Assembly: GCA_946894095.1 (NCBI GenBank) | Contig: OX335656.1 | Coordinates: 5,967,001 to 6,031,000, forward strand | From: Incurvaria masculella | Lineage: Eukaryota > Arthropoda > Insecta > Lepidoptera > Incurvariidae | Length of the DNA: 64,000 bases | Direction of reading: 5' to 3' | Part shown: positions 1-10,804 of the stretch, piece by piece | Position numbering within the stretch: position 1 is the first letter of the stretch | Layout of the letters: each line of letters starts with the position of its first letter | Made by a program: the position numbers and the translations under genes | Notes under the pieces: generated by a model | What the model was told of the DNA's origin: nothing | Database searches by the model: none | Seen by the model: only the letters and a program-made list of their open reading frames with translations

Positions 1-30
1 CGTTTGGCACCCTCTGGGTACGGAACCCTG
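1..30 (+). repeat. 3' tail of CCGGCCAAGTGCGAG-family repeat, cut by window edge
   Basis: The first 30 bases (TTGGCACC...GGTACGGAACCCT) match the 3' end of the longer copies at 3001 and 47229. The body of this copy lies outside the window. Confidence 0.75.
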
Positions 31-65
31 ACAACGTCAAACACATTAAATTTTTTACCACTTAT

Positions 66-285
66 TCTGTGGTTTCAATTCTGCAACCTGTCAAAATCAG
101 ACTCGGACCAGCGATTTGTTTGAAAACGCGGAGTCGGCGTGAACGGCAACGTCAACGTATTTACGGAGACGATGCGTTATCTGTCAAATCAAACTTAGAC
201 TCGCGCGCGCTCTTCGATTGTCCAAACCACGTCCAAACGCTAGTCGATCGGTTTGGCGTAAACGACACTTTAGCTGAGACCTCCA
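66..285 (+). repeat. First unit of a direct duplication (second unit at about 391-629)
   Basis: This segment runs in parallel with 391-629. Both read TATTCTGTGG, then CTGTCAAA..., ACTCGGAC, GATTTGTNTGAAAACGCGGAGTCGGCGT, the CGGCAACGTC block, CTCGCGCGCGCTC-like DNA and TCGATCGGTTTGCCGTAAACG. The second unit is bounded by inverted repeats (319-629); this first unit probably has its left end upstream of this point or has lost it. A short open frame here is a by-product of the repeat, not a gene. Confidence 0.7.
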
Positions 286-318
286 ACTTGAGGCTCTGAG
301 CTCCTAGTCCCTGTTGGC

Positions 319-629
319 ACCTAAATTGGCGTTTACGGCGCTTCGAAGTTACGTAAAAACTTCAAACTCCATATAAGTTGTTACTAGGTATTCTGTGGTA
401 TTACTTCTTCAAGCTGTCAAAGCCAAACTCGGACTTCCGATTTGTATGAAAACGCGGAGTCGGCGTAAACGGCAACGTCGACGTATTAACGGCAACGTTG
501 AATAAGCTATCAAATCAAACTCAGTCTCGCAAATGTTAGTTAGCTTAACGCCCACTGCGCGCGCTCTTAAATTTTTTCATACATTTGAAAACGCCAATCG
601 ATCGGTTTGCCGTAAACGCCAATTTAGGT
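319..629. mobile_element. About 311-bp MITE-like element with 21-bp terminal inverted repeats
   Basis: The left end ACCTAAATTGGCGTTTACGG (from 319) is the exact reverse complement of the right end (609-629). No coding potential is seen inside. The interior is the second copy of the duplicated block seen at 66-285, so two members sit side by side. A clear target-site duplication is not visible. The superfamily is unknown. Confidence 0.65.
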
Positions 630-1083
630 GACAGCTGGGTCTAAGGTCTCTGGTAACAACAGTACCAAAGTCCGATACAAGAGAAAAAAATATTCCAAGG
701 GAATGTGAATTTGAGTCGTCTTTTTAAACATCGCAGCGCTAATTTTATTAATCTTTACCCCTGCTTCTATTCCTCAGGGAGTGGGAGCGCGCGTCACTGT
801 TGTTTTCATTACACTTTCATCCCTGTAATAACCGATGTCACACAGGGAACATTACATCTAACTTTTATTTTTGTTTTCGCTGCAAAAGAGAATAAATGAT
901 GGGTGAACATATGAAACACGTGGTAGATAAAATAACATAATTAAATATTGACTTTACATATAGTATGTACAGAAATAGTCACAGGTAAAACTTGATTCTG
1001 TACGCGAATCTAAATAGATTTTGTGCCACGATTTTTTTAAAGGACTCCTACATATAAAGCTGGGAAAATAAAAATATTTGGCC
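630..1083. other. No gene seen; AT-rich spacer
   Basis: Only short open frames without splice or codon support; nothing recognised. Confidence 0.6.
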
Positions 1084-1637
1084 TTAAGGTGGCCCAACCC
1101 GGCGGGCCTAACTCATTCGCGGGCACGGTACAAAACCGTGCTGTTGCGCTCTGGGACCTTCTCTGTTTTAAAGAATAAGACAGGCTCCGTGATGAGGAAG
1201 ATGTAACATTTCCACAAAAAAGACAATGTGCATAGTGTATGATTTGGTAAGATTTACGAAAATTTTAATTTCAAAACGACTTATAGCTAAAAGTAAACCA
1301 CGACCGCTGTAGTCAAAAATCTAACAAAAACCAAATAGATCATAAATCTTGATTAAATAAGCTATGTCTGATGACTAATCTTTTTACGATGTTCTTACTT
1401 TATTATTGCGTAATCCACCTCCAAAATTATTGTATAAAACGCACGCGCGAAAAATTCGAACTTTCGGACCTTATAACTTAGAAACCAAACACAATTTTAC
1501 AATGCCAATAGTCATCAGACATCTAGTTCGATCAAATAAAGCAATTTTGAGCAAAATTTTGGATCTCTGACAAGAAATATGGGCGTGATCTTCTTTCCCC
1601 TTTTGTATGGGGAGATGAGCGGGTTGGGCCACCTTAA
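1084..1637 (+). mobile_element. TTAA-flanked MITE, copy 1 (about 550 bp)
   Basis: The element starts TTAAGGTGGCCCAACCCGG and ends CGGGTTGGGCCACCTTAA, so TTAA directly flanks inverted ends of about 14-16 bp. The interior has no open frame of note and is shared almost base for base with 6049-6598, 49609-50165, 52866-53415 and 58792-59341. TTAA target duplication is typical of piggyBac-type transposition (family knowledge), so this is best read as a non-autonomous element mobilised in trans; the parent transposase is not in the window. It has the same orientation and subfamily as the copy at 58.8 kb (GGCGGGCCTAACTCATTCGC near the left end). Confidence 0.88.
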
Positions 1638-2325
1638 AAAAAGTCTTCAAACGATGAAGAGAATTCTCTGTTTATATAAATTGTGTGGATGGACGGAGAT
1701 ATTAAAATAATGTATTCAATTCTATTGACCATTTAAAAGATCTGGATTAGGAACCGTACTAATATCACGAAATCTCTTAGGTAAAAATTTAATAATTATA
1801 ACACGGTGGTGACGTGTGAACCGACCCCAAATGTATCCCCGCCGTGTGGACAGGCTTAGCGTCATTCTATGAGCGTTAAGCTGATATATTATATTCTGTG
1901 GCGCGCGCTTTTTCGGGAATGACGGCGTCTGCGCAGTATTTTTGTTTGGCTAATGTAATATTTTGTTCTTGTGTGCACTTGTAGTTTGGAAATAAAAACC
2001 CATTTTGGAACGACAGTCGAGTTACATAATTATTTTTGCAAAAAATGCGCCTGGAAAAAGAAAACAGAACCCCAACCAGGACATTGCCCAGAACTGCATA
2101 CTACTAATCCATGGGGTCTCAGGGCGGGGCTCTTACATACTTTTATTTATGGGGAAAGTTAACTTTTTACGCCCGCGCTCGGGAAGCCGGCGGCGCGGGG
2201 AGATTTAATCAAAATAATTGATTTTTCCCCGTGTTGAAGTAAGCTTTTGCTTAAACGAGAAGTTTGGAATTAGTTTTTTCCACTCAAAGATAGCAAATAG
2301 AGCGGATACGCGTTGATTATAAGGT
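1638..2325. other. No gene seen; mixed AT-rich DNA with a short GC-rich patch near 2170-2205
   Basis: Two overlapping short frames (1971-2208) lack any recognisable motif or splice context. Confidence 0.55.
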
Positions 2326-2383
2326 CGCTATACCGATGCTACAATTAAAATATACGCTATACCGATGCTATAATTAAAAGTGT
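2326..2383. repeat. Two-copy 29-bp tandem repeat
   Basis: CGCTATACCGATGCTA(C/T)AATTAAAA occurs twice in phase at 2326 and 2355, with a few differences. Confidence 0.85.
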
Positions 2384-2451
2384 AATCCTAAATCTAGAGA
2401 ATATATTGTTTGAGTTTGCTAAAATAGAGAACAGCTTATCAGTCTATTTTA

Positions 2452-2575
2452 AGTTTAGGGGAGACTTTTCAATCCTCAGATAGGACTTATCGGATTGATA
2501 GTATAAATTCACGTTTGTCAAAAGACGGATAGTCATTGCCGGAGAATTATATCTTCTATCACAATAATCGGACTA
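2452..2575 (-). repeat. Dispersed repeat, partner at 22238-22352 on the opposite strand
   Basis: The reverse complement reads TATAATTCTCCGGCAATGAC, TATCCGTCTT, GACAAACGTGAAT and a CCCTAAAC end, matching the + strand at 22238-22352 over about 100 bp. Non-coding. Confidence 0.75.
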
Positions 2576-3000
2576 TAATATTACTAATAAACAAATGGAC
2601 TTACTTTATCTGATGGATAAGCAGAAGCATAAATAAATCCGTCGAATAGTTATTATTATAACTATTGAAAAATCAGCCCTAAGTTAATATAAATCTACAT
2701 ATAATGCGAAGAGATATAATCACGTCTGTTGGAGAACCTAACCTAACCTCACCCTCCAGGGAAATGGCGTGATTGGTTGCATCCAAAACATCTCGGACCT
2801 TCCATCAGCAAAACTTTCAACATTCGTGGTCAGCAATTTAGAGTAGTATGGCATATTTTTAAATATAAAATTCCTGTGTACTTGTGTTTGTAATTATCTT
2901 CTCCTCATAAACGGTTGGAAGGGTTGTAATGTTTCGGCTGGATAGTAATATTAAAGGAAATAGGACCCGGTATGTAACGCTGTTTTTTACTCCTCACATA

Positions 3001-3305
3001 AAAAACCGGCCAAGTGCGAGTCAGACTCGCACACAAAGGGTTCCGTACCATCGTAAAAGATTTAACACATTTTTTTTGTATTCTATGGTTGTATTGTATG
3101 TATATATTTTTTTTGTTATTTTACATGTTACCTTTTTGTTGTTTTAGCGACTAAATAAATACTCACTCTGTGAAATTTTCAGCTGCTACCTATTACGGTT
3201 CATGAGATACAATCTTGTGACGGACGGACGGACGGACGGACGGACGGACAGCGGAAGCTTACTAATAGGGTTCCGTTGGCACCCTTTGGTTACGGAACCC
3301 TAAAA
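3001..3305 (+). repeat. CCGGCCAAGTGCGAG-family repeat, near full-length copy with GGAC microsatellite
   Basis: It starts AAAAACCGGCCAAGTGCGAG, carries CTCGCACACAAAGGGTTCCG, the TTCAGCTGCTACCTATTACG block and a (GGAC)n run at about 3219-3250, and ends GGTTACGGAACCCTAAAAA. The same order is found in the other copies. This is a very common lepidopteran interspersed repeat; the mobilising class is not clear to me. The start region yields spurious open frames. Confidence 0.85.
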
Positions 3306-3544
3306 ATGTCCAAAATAAAATTAACCCGAGCTAAGCCATTATTTGGCGGAGCCAGGAAACTCAGCTTGTTGTATTCAGCAGCTCAGGTTGTAAAGTAAAC
3401 TGTTTTGTAAGTCTGGCGTTATCTTCAAACAAAACATACATACATACATTGATACGGTGACACCATTTTGCCCAAAAGGGTAGGCAGAAATGATTGAGGG
3501 ATGATTCATACGTGCTCTTCGAACATTGATGTGAGGGAGCTGGG

Positions 3545-3655
3545 GGGTTACCACGGTAAATTAATTCGCCGGATGAACAGATAATAATGTGATTATATCT
3601 GAAGTTAAGTCACTCGCTTTCTTTTCACACTGCGAGTTATTTTACCATGGTAACC
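3545..3655. mobile_element. Short foldback/MITE element (about 110 bp), family of 4104-4305
   Basis: The left arm GGTTACCACGGTAAATTAATTC pairs with the right arm GAGTTATTTTACCATGGTAACC (about 24 nt, few mismatches). The ends match those of the longer element 450 bp downstream, so this is likely an internally deleted sibling. Confidence 0.7.
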
Positions 3656-4103
3656 GCTTTGATATTTACGAATCACTTCACCTTTCTTAAAGTGCCAAAC
3701 ACTCGTAAATTCGCGCCTGATCTGTAGCCTCAAAAATATACCACTGCACATCTCTAAAAAAGAATTTCGCTTCCTCGCGAAAAAATAACTAGAGGGCAAA
3801 ACAACAACCCAAATTCAAACAAAGCACGCGTGCCTTCGCGAGAAGTATTTTAATTCATCTCCGGAACCTCTTCAAGTTTTCTTCCGCGTCATTAGCCCTT
3901 GTTCCTCGGATTTTCCGAACAAATTGGCCCACTTAAGCCGCCGTGTCCGGAGAGCGATCGAGATGTATGGACTGAACATTTTGGGTCCTGGCGGGTGAGC
4001 GTGCTCTGTTGGTACTACACGGTTCATTTGGGGTGTTCGTAGCGTGCATATTCGCGCGCAACCGGCTCTGAAAGCGTTAATTTTACGATTACCCGATTTC
4101 TTA
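3656..4103. other. No gene seen between the two sibling MITEs
   Basis: Unique-looking sequence with moderate GC. Short minus-strand open frames have no motif support. Confidence 0.5.
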
Positions 4104-4305
4104 GGGGGTTACCATAATAAATTAATTCACCCGGTGCACAGGCAAGCTGGTGTTAAAACTGTCGTTTAGTTGTATTCAGTACCGTGCTGTAAAAACACGT
4201 ATTATTCGGCCATGTTGACTGAACCGGTTAGCATAGTCAAAACGTCAGATTTAATCATTCACTTACTTGTTCATCCGGCGAGTTTATTTATCATAGTAAC
4301 CCCCC
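4104..4305. mobile_element. 202-bp MITE with inverted repeats of about 43 bp
   Basis: The left end GGGGGTTACCATAATAAATT and the right end (reverse complement GGGGGTTACTATGATAAATA) continue in parallel for about 43 nt, through CACCCGGTGCACAGGCAAG versus CGCCGGATGAACAAGTAAG. The interior does not code for a transposase. Confidence 0.8.
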
Positions 4306-4612
4306 ACGTCTGTTGTAACTATGTCCCATTGAAGTGTGTACCGTTTTCAACCGACTTCAAAAAAAAGTTCTCTTAGTTAGAAACTGCGAACCTGAGAGAA
4401 AGCCAGGCTATCGGCTCGTAGGGGCGTGTGGACTTGCTATCCATGCCAGAGGTTCCGTTAATTTAATACTTTTTTTGTTGTATAAGTGCATTTAGTTACG
4501 AATTCAATCTGTTTTATGGTTCGGAATCCATGTGAAACTTGATCATTTACATTACCGTCATGTCAATAATCGACATTGAAAAATTGTAATCATATGTGGA
4601 AAATAATCAGAA

Positions 4613-4790
4613 GGGATTACTCAGCTCTAGTGAAGTTGATATATTTACCAAAGGTCGCAGGTTCGGATCCTGCTTCCGACGCGTTTCCAGACCAAAAACG
4701 TTTTCTGATATGGGTGTAATTGCATCATGCCGCATCCTTGAAGGATGTCAATCTGGTTCGGTAACGACAATTTTCATGAAAAAATCATAA
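4613..4790 (+). repeat. tRNA-headed SINE, second family, degenerate copy
   Basis: Positions 4613-4680 align with the tRNA-like head at 14605-14678 (complement): both have CTCAG, CCAAAGGTCGCAGGTTC and end CCTGCTTCCGAC. The GGTTCGGATCC stretch is a Pol III B-box match; the A-box half is degraded. The following body (CCAGACCAAAAACGTTTTCTG, TGTAATTGCATC) differs from the 14.5-kb copy. Confidence 0.65.
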
Positions 4791-5649
4791 GAAATCGCGT
4801 AAAAAAGAGATTTTTTTTGAGAATTCGTTTTTTGTTAACCTCTTAGTCCTAATTTTAAAGAAAACATGAAATAACTTGAATGTGAATTTTGCTGAACTAA
4901 TTATATTTGAATGAACCGTGTTAAACTACCTCCGTCCTGCTTGACGTTATTCGTATTTTACATTGTTCAGGATTCAGGGGACCTACAGAGGACTTAAAGG
5001 ATGTTTCAATAAGACTAAACTAACAACAATTTATGCGTTCGTCCCTTGCGAGGTTACAAAACAATAGCTGTTTATCTTGTTTAGAAATGATTTGGGTCTG
5101 TCATAACTGTGCATATTGTCAGTTGAGGTAAGTGAGAGCATTTACTTCGAATTATAATCTAATTTGAGCTCATTTTAAATTATCTTTTGAAAATGAATAT
5201 TTTTAACATTACATTTTTTCGATTGCTTCAGTAGGGCTCCCGTAAACTCCTCCCCTTTGCTAACGTCCTTAATGTTTAAGATAGAGAAATGAAAATGCAT
5301 TGCGTAAATGGCTTGAGCGTTAAAAAATATTTTTTGTTAAATGTTAATTATACATATTTATTTTAATTTTTGTTTCCGTTTCTTTCAGCCATTTAATTTA
5401 AAGTATCATAAACTTTTCGAAAACGAAGTATATATAGAAAAAAAAATATTCCGGAGAATTAGAGGGCTTCAAAATTATATATTCAGGTTTCGATAGAATT
5501 ATAGTTAAAGTAGATGTTCACCCCTTCTGAGACATATTTTTGGTGTTTACACATATTTCGTTCAGAATCTGGTCATTTATCATATCCAGACGACATTTGT
5601 AAATATCGTTTTGTCTTATAAGATATACTTGGTGTCATGATATATATAG
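4791..5649. other. No gene seen; AT-rich spacer
   Basis: No open frame above noise, no RNA gene and no repeat recognised. Confidence 0.6.
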
Positions 5650-5838
5650 GTGTCATGTCAGGCCCATCCTTTTATTGCACAGCAGCATTGAACTGGGTGC
5701 AAAACACGGAAAACTTTCATTGCCGCCTTGACCATCGTTCATTAAATGCTATGGTACAAACCTGGGCGGGATTAGATCCACCGCCTAGTAAATAAGGAAA
5801 GGGGCCTACAGTTGAACGCGGTATCCAAACCATGAACG
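5650..5838 (-). repeat. SINE body fragment (shared-body family)
   Basis: On the minus strand it shows the body landmarks in order: GTAGGCCCC, CCGCCCAGG, ATGGTC, GGCGGCAATGAAAGTTTTCC, CCCAGTTCAATGCTGCTG. The head is missing and the copy is diverged. Confidence 0.7.
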
Positions 5839-5968
5839 ATGAATTCCTTAGACGGATCGTATTACATGCACGGGTAGAAATGTCCGATTGTGTTATTGAT
5901 TATGTGCCGGAACCTACACAGACGAAAATAGCTGACATTTCATTCTACTTCCATTTAGTATCCAACTA

Positions 5969-6030
5969 GCTGAGGTACTCGGCTCCGCTCGGGTCAATGT
6001 CGTTTTTGACTGATTGCGGGCTGGTCAAGT
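5969..6030 (+). repeat. Fragment of the repeat at 57402-57670
   Basis: TGAGGTACTCGGCTCCGCTCGGGTCAATGTCG matches TGAGGTACCCGGCTCAGCTCGAGTCAACGTC. It stops just before the TTAA MITE at 6049. Confidence 0.65.
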
Positions 6031-6048
6031 TCAGCCTGCGTTGGCAAT

Positions 6049-6598
6049 TTAAGGTGGCCCAACCCGCTCATTTCCCCATACAAAAGGGGAAAGAAGATCA
6101 CGCCTATATTTCTTGTCAGAGATCCAAATTTTTGCTCAATATAGCTTTATTTGATTGAACTAGATGTCTGATGACCATTGGCATTGTAAAATTGTGTGTG
6201 GTTTCCAAGTTATAACGACCGAAAGTTCGGATTTTTCGCGCGCTTTATACAATTACTTTGGAGGTGGATTACGCAATGATAAAGTAAGAACATCTTAAAA
6301 AGATTAGTCATCAGACATAGCTTGTTTAATCAAGATTTATAATCTATTTGGTTTTTGTTAGATTTTTTACTACAGCGGTCGTGGTTTACTTTTAGCTATA
6401 AGTCGTTTTGAAATTAAAATTTTCGTAAATCTTACCAAATCATACACTATGCACATTGTCTTTTTTGTGGACAGGTTGCATATTCCTCATAACGGAGCCA
6501 GTCTTATTCTTAGAAACAGAGAAGGTCCCAGAGCGCAACAGCACGGTTTTGTACCGTGCCCGCAAATGAGTTGAGGCCGCCGGGTTGGGCCACCTTAA
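6049..6598 (-). mobile_element. TTAA-flanked MITE, copy 2
   Basis: Same ends and TTAA flanks as copy 1, in the opposite orientation. It shares GCAAATGAGTTGAGGCCGCC near its right end with the 52866 copy, which marks a second subfamily. No coding capacity. Confidence 0.88.
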
Positions 6599-6690
6599 GC
6601 GGAACAAAATTAATTATTTACGACAGTACATTAGAAACCTCACAAATTACAGTATTTCTCCACTATTTAATGGATGTTATTATACATATA

Positions 6691-6832
6691 AACCAGCCTT
6701 TTCAATCACTCTATCTATAAATAAAAACCGAATCATAATCCGTTGCGTAGTTTTAAAGATTTAAGCATACATAGGGATATAGGGACAGAGAAAGCGACTT
6801 TGTTTTATACTATGTAGTGAGATACGTCAACG
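6691..6832 (+). repeat. 3' fragment of a common lepidopteran repeat
   Basis: ATCCGTTGCGTAGTTTTAAAG, a row of A/G-rich GACAGAG-type units, then CGACTTTGTTTTATACTATGTAGTG is the usual end of a widespread lepidopteran repeat (memory-based). The class (non-LTR or Helitron-like) is not resolved. Confidence 0.55.
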
Positions 6833-6867
6833 ATTTCGTTTCATTTCATATATTTATTTAACTTCTG

Positions 6868-6952
6868 GTAGTCAAACTACACTAAGTAATGTCACAATTT
6901 GATAGATTTGCGGATTCGATCAACTCAGTGAAGAAGAACCGGTAAAGAAACT
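6868..6952 (+). repeat. Dispersed repeat, partner at 8128-8218
   Basis: Parallel segments: ...AACTACA, GTNACGTCACA-type, TGATAGAT, CG(G/T)GATTCGAT(C/T)AA, CTCAGTGAAGAAGAACCGG. Divergent but collinear with 8128-8218 over about 85 bp. Confidence 0.6.
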
Positions 6953-7127
6953 TCACTGGTCTATAAGTTGTGTTTGTTTTTTGTCTTTTTTTCGAGAACA
7001 TTTTGTTTATATTAATTTATAGTTTTTTTTAATTATCGCTATTGAATTGACGAAAACTCTTTAATGCCTACTACATACTTTGAAGTGTTCTACCTTATCA
7101 AGGTGTACTTGTGTTTTTTTTTCACGA

Positions 7128-7550
7128 ACGACTCGTAGCCTAGTGGCGCGGAGACTGGCCTAGCGTACCAGAGGTCTGGATTCGATTCCGAACTCTGAAA
7201 GAGAAATACAGTGGTGAATACTGTATTTCTCTTTCAAAGTTCGATAAGTGCAATTCGTCACGAATGCGAGCTGCTCCATGGTTCAGAATCCATGTAAACT
7301 GTAGGTCCCCTACTAGGTGGTAGGGTTTAAGCCGGCCCGGGTCGGTACCATCGCATTGGATGAAAAGATGGTCGAAGCGGCAATGAAAAATCGTTCGTGT
7401 TTTCAATCCAGTTCAATGTAGCCGTTCTCATAAAGGGAAGGTCCTGGCATGGCACCTAATTCCTTCGGGAATGAGGTGTATTTAGCTAATATCATAACGG
7501 CAGTTGTGTGGTATTAGCCATCAATGTCAGGTCGCATAAAAAAATATATA
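7128..7550 (+). repeat. tRNA-headed SINE, shared-body family, near complete
   Basis: The head has an A-box-like TAGCCTAGTGGC (7139) and a B-box-like GGATTCGATTCC (about 7178). The body follows: AACTGTAGGTCCCC, CTAGGTGGTAGGG, CGGGTCGGTACCATCGCATT, GGTCGAAGCGGCAATGAAAA, AGTTCAATGTAGCCG, GGTCCTGGCATGGCACC, GTGGTATTAGCCATC, and an A-rich end after CGCATAAAAAAA. No protein is encoded; the 88-codon frame here is a shadow. Copies of the same body occur at 5.65, 9.0, 36.56, 37.8, 40.9, 45.1 and 53.8 kb. Confidence 0.85.
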
Positions 7551-7838
7551 TTGGTGAATGGCACGCTAGTAACTAATAACTACAATTTTCTATGGCAAGT
7601 TTCACATCCCAAGATTCCAATCCCAGAGTTAAATGTTCAAATGGCAGGTTAGTCTCATTCCACAAAGAAGATATCTTAACTAAATCAGACGTTACATGAT
7701 GATGAGAGCACGAGAGTTCTCGGAAGTTTGGAGTGGAAGATATGATAAGAATAGCGCCATAAAAGGAAATGATCTCTGTAGGTTACTTCGCCACTATGAG
7801 TGCGTGCCTTGTGACATAATTTGTTGGAGATTGCTCAT

Positions 7839-8082
7839 TTTTACGGTTCCATACCAAAAGGTTGCCAAACGGAACCCTATTAATAAGCCTCCGCTGTCCG
7901 TCCAACCGTTCGTCCGTCTGTCATAAGGCTGTATCTAATAGATAGGCAGCTGAAATTTTCACAGAGTGTGTATTTATTTTGGTAAAATAAAATAGGTAAA
8001 ATTAAAAAATAATGAAAAAAAAAACGTGCTTTTTGAGAGATTTAACCTCTTACAATGGTACGGAACTCTTCTTGTGAGAGGT
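7839..8082 (-). repeat. CCGGCCAAGTGCGAG-family repeat, 5' truncated and diverged
   Basis: On the + strand it reads GGTTCC, GGTTGCCAAACGGAACCCTA, AAGCCTCCGCTGTCCGTCC, GGCTGTATCTAATAG, GCAGCTGAAATTTTCACAGA and finally ATGGTACGGAACTCTTCTTGTGAGA, the reverse of the full copies. The first about 20 bp of the family are lost. Confidence 0.75.
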
Positions 8083-8127
8083 AAATAGGTAAATAGCATC
8101 ATATTAAATTAAATTAATATCATTTAT

Positions 8128-8218
8128 TCAAATTTTTTGAATTAAAACTACAGAAAGTTACGTCACAGACTGATAGATACGCGTGTTCGATTAAGTCAGT
8201 AAAGATGAACCCGCACGA
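8128..8218 (+). repeat. Dispersed repeat, partner of 6868-6952
   Basis: AAACTACAGAAAGTTACGTCACAGACTGATAGAT... ACCCGC aligns in order with the upstream segment. Confidence 0.6.
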
Positions 8219-8852
8219 TGTTTTCCGTCCACAATAATGATATATACACTTAGAAATTTAGTAGAATTATGTATCTTAGAATTTTTTAGTAGAAAAGCTT
8301 AAGAAAAATAAAAAAAAATACAAAAGAAAAGCGGCTGCAAAGAAAGCAGTAAATATGTAGCCATTTGTTTGCCTATATATTTACGTTTAAGCTTTGATGG
8401 GTTCCAACGACCTAGGTCGGAAAGCCGAAAAATTTACTCCACAATCAATTTGGATCGAGTTCTAATTAGACCAAAAACAAGGTCTCGCTTCGCTCGCTAA
8501 TGCATTGCTCGCTACGTATGTTTTTCAGAAATTCAGTCAACCGAGTGTAGATAGGTGGTGACTTCACTGATTCGTGGAGGCGCAAGAATTCCAGGCATCT
8601 TCAGATACCTACGAGATAGCTCGAGAAAGTCGGTGGCTATCAAATATTAGCATAGTACACAATAAGTCACTGTCCCTGAAACTGTGTAAGCTATGTGAGA
8701 CCTTGTGAAAGTACTCATAGTTTGAGTGTTCATAAGCTTAAGAACATGTCATTGTCCTCTTTTGAGGTGAATTGCTGTCAATTGTGTTCATTGAGGTTGT
8801 AATTTTTTTTGTTTGGAAAATGTTGTGTAGGGTGTAGGTATTTAGGAGATTT

Positions 8853-9568
8853 AGGGCCTTTTTCACCTACTTCTGATTAGCTTCTAAGGGCCTTTCTTAC
8901 CAGTTTGCAATCAATATCAGTACAAGTTAATCAGCACGTTAGAAATAAAGTCTCTTTAAGCCTGGTTTTCACCAAGTGCTAATTTATTTTAATCGACGCT
9001 TTTTTTTATGAGCCCTGATATGGATGGCTTATACCACACAACTACCGTTATGATATTAGCCCAATACACCACATTCCCGAAGGAATTAGGTGCCATTCCA
9101 GAACCTTCCCTTTATGAGCACGGCTACATTGAACTGGATGGAAAACACGGACAAATTTTAATTGCCGCTTCGACCATATTTTCATCCAATGCGATGGTAC
9201 CAACCCGGGCGGGCTGAAACCCTACCACCTAGTAGGGAAAGGGGACCTACAGTTTTTTACATGGATTTCGAACCATGGATCAGCTCGCATTCGTGACGAA
9301 ATGAACTTATCGAACTCGGAAAGAGAAAGACAGTGGTGCATGTCGGAATTGAACCCAGGCCTCTGGTACGCTAGGCCAGTCCCTTCGCCACTAGGCTACG
9401 AGCCGCTCAAAGGGCCCCTATTACTAAAGTGCTGATTATCTTGTACTGGTATTAATTGCAAACTGCTAAGAAAGGCCCTTAATATGTGCCGATTAACCTA
9501 ATCAGCAGAAGGTTAAAAATTCCCTAAGTGTCCATGAAAATAAATCAGCACTTGGTAAAAACCATGCT
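8853..9568. mobile_element. Foldback (inverted-repeat) element split by a SINE
   Basis: The left half (8853-8998) contains GGGCCTTTCTTACCAGTTTGCAAT, CAGTACAAGTTAATCAGCAC, GGTTTTCACCAAGTGCTAAT. The right half (9409-9568) contains these in reverse complement (ATTGCAAACTGCTAAGAAAGGCCC, GTGCTGATTATCTTGTACTG, ATCAGCACTTGGTAAAAACC). The two halves thus form a roughly 145-bp-arm palindrome whose centre is now occupied by the SINE at 9000-9408. Confidence 0.72.
9000..9408 (-). repeat. tRNA-headed SINE nested in foldback element
   Basis: Read on the minus strand, the head ends GGCTCGTAGCCTAGTGGCGAAGGGACTGGCC and has B-box-like GGGTTCAATTCC. The body is collinear with 7128-7550 and ends with the poly-T/poly-A run at 8999-9006. 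Insertion at the centre of the surrounding palindrome shows it is younger than that element. Confidence 0.83.
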
Positions 9569-10804
9569 TTTTCTACTACAACTGTTTTGCAAAAAAATCT
9601 CTGCACTTATTACGTAAATATTAAAAAACCAACGCATTTTTTACAATTTTAGAAATGAAGACATCGTGATGACACGTAAGAACTTGTGTACTATGTTACA
9701 ATGTAAATCTACACTACTGAAAACTTCCGAGTAATTCAGAGTGCAAATAAATTTCTGTATCACGTTACTCGGAGAAATCGTTTCAAGCGGGTAACCACCC
9801 AACTTTTATAACGTGATTCATGAAACATTCTTATCACATCATTACATTCTTTATTGATCATACATACTTGCATTTTTTTTTGGGAAAGTATTTCAACATC
9901 AAGCCCAGCGATTATTATTTACATTACATTATTTATATTATTACATTACACAATCCAATGTCCATAAATATTGTTACGTATTCAATAAGTAAAAAATTGT
10001 TAAAGTGTGCATTGGTTATTGCAATAATCGCCTCCTAGCCAACTTATCTCAAGTCTTGCTGCATATTACACAATACATCTATATTGTCTATCTATCCTTA
10101 GCATAGGACCTATATCCTTGACCGAAACCATAAACTTACAACCACTCCAACAACTGCAGCTCTTGAGAATCGGATTGGTTTTATAACTACATAGAATTAC
10201 TTACGTATTTTAGCAAACACTTTCACTAACATCACCCAAGTCACTTTGTCCTGATGGATCGAATAGAAACGAAGCTTCTACGCATTTTAAAGTAAAAATT
10301 TTAAGTTCTCAGACCACGGTGACCCATTTGATGTAGATTTTGAAAGGAACGGTCCAGTACCTAAAACTGTCAAAGTAGCGGCCACTTTTTTTCAAATATA
10401 ACATTCGATTCGTATTCCCCGACCACAGAGATGTCTATTTTGCCATGCTGTGGTTGCAGAACTGGCCAATGATAAAATATGAAAAGTCCGAGTGCAGTGT
10501 ACTGTCCATGGATGATGAATAAACAATAAAAAAGTAGCAACAAAGAAGTTTAAATCGGATATGAGATTCGTATTTTTCGACCACAGGGCCGACTCGCTTC
10601 CGAGCGCATAGTAAGGCTAAAGAACTGTGAAATTCCAAATCCTATTGCATATCGATGCCTATTGCATTGTCGACCATGTTTGGCAATGTCTCGATTTGCA
10701 TAATCATTTTACACCTCCTAAATAATGAATAGATATTAACTTTATTTTGGAATTACAAAGCATTTTTAAGTTAGTTTAATTGCAGAAAGTGTATCACGCA
10801 ACAT
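9569..10804. other. No gene seen; AT-rich spacer
   Basis: A small internal echo exists (GATTCGTATTCCCCGACCACAG near 10409 and GATTCGTATTTTTCGACCACAG near 10565), perhaps a degraded repeat. Nothing else recognised. Confidence 0.5.

Noticed and set aside
2738..2752. TTAGG-like telomeric repeat (also near 61457)
   Set aside because: Only two to three units each; too short to count as interstitial telomeric arrays.
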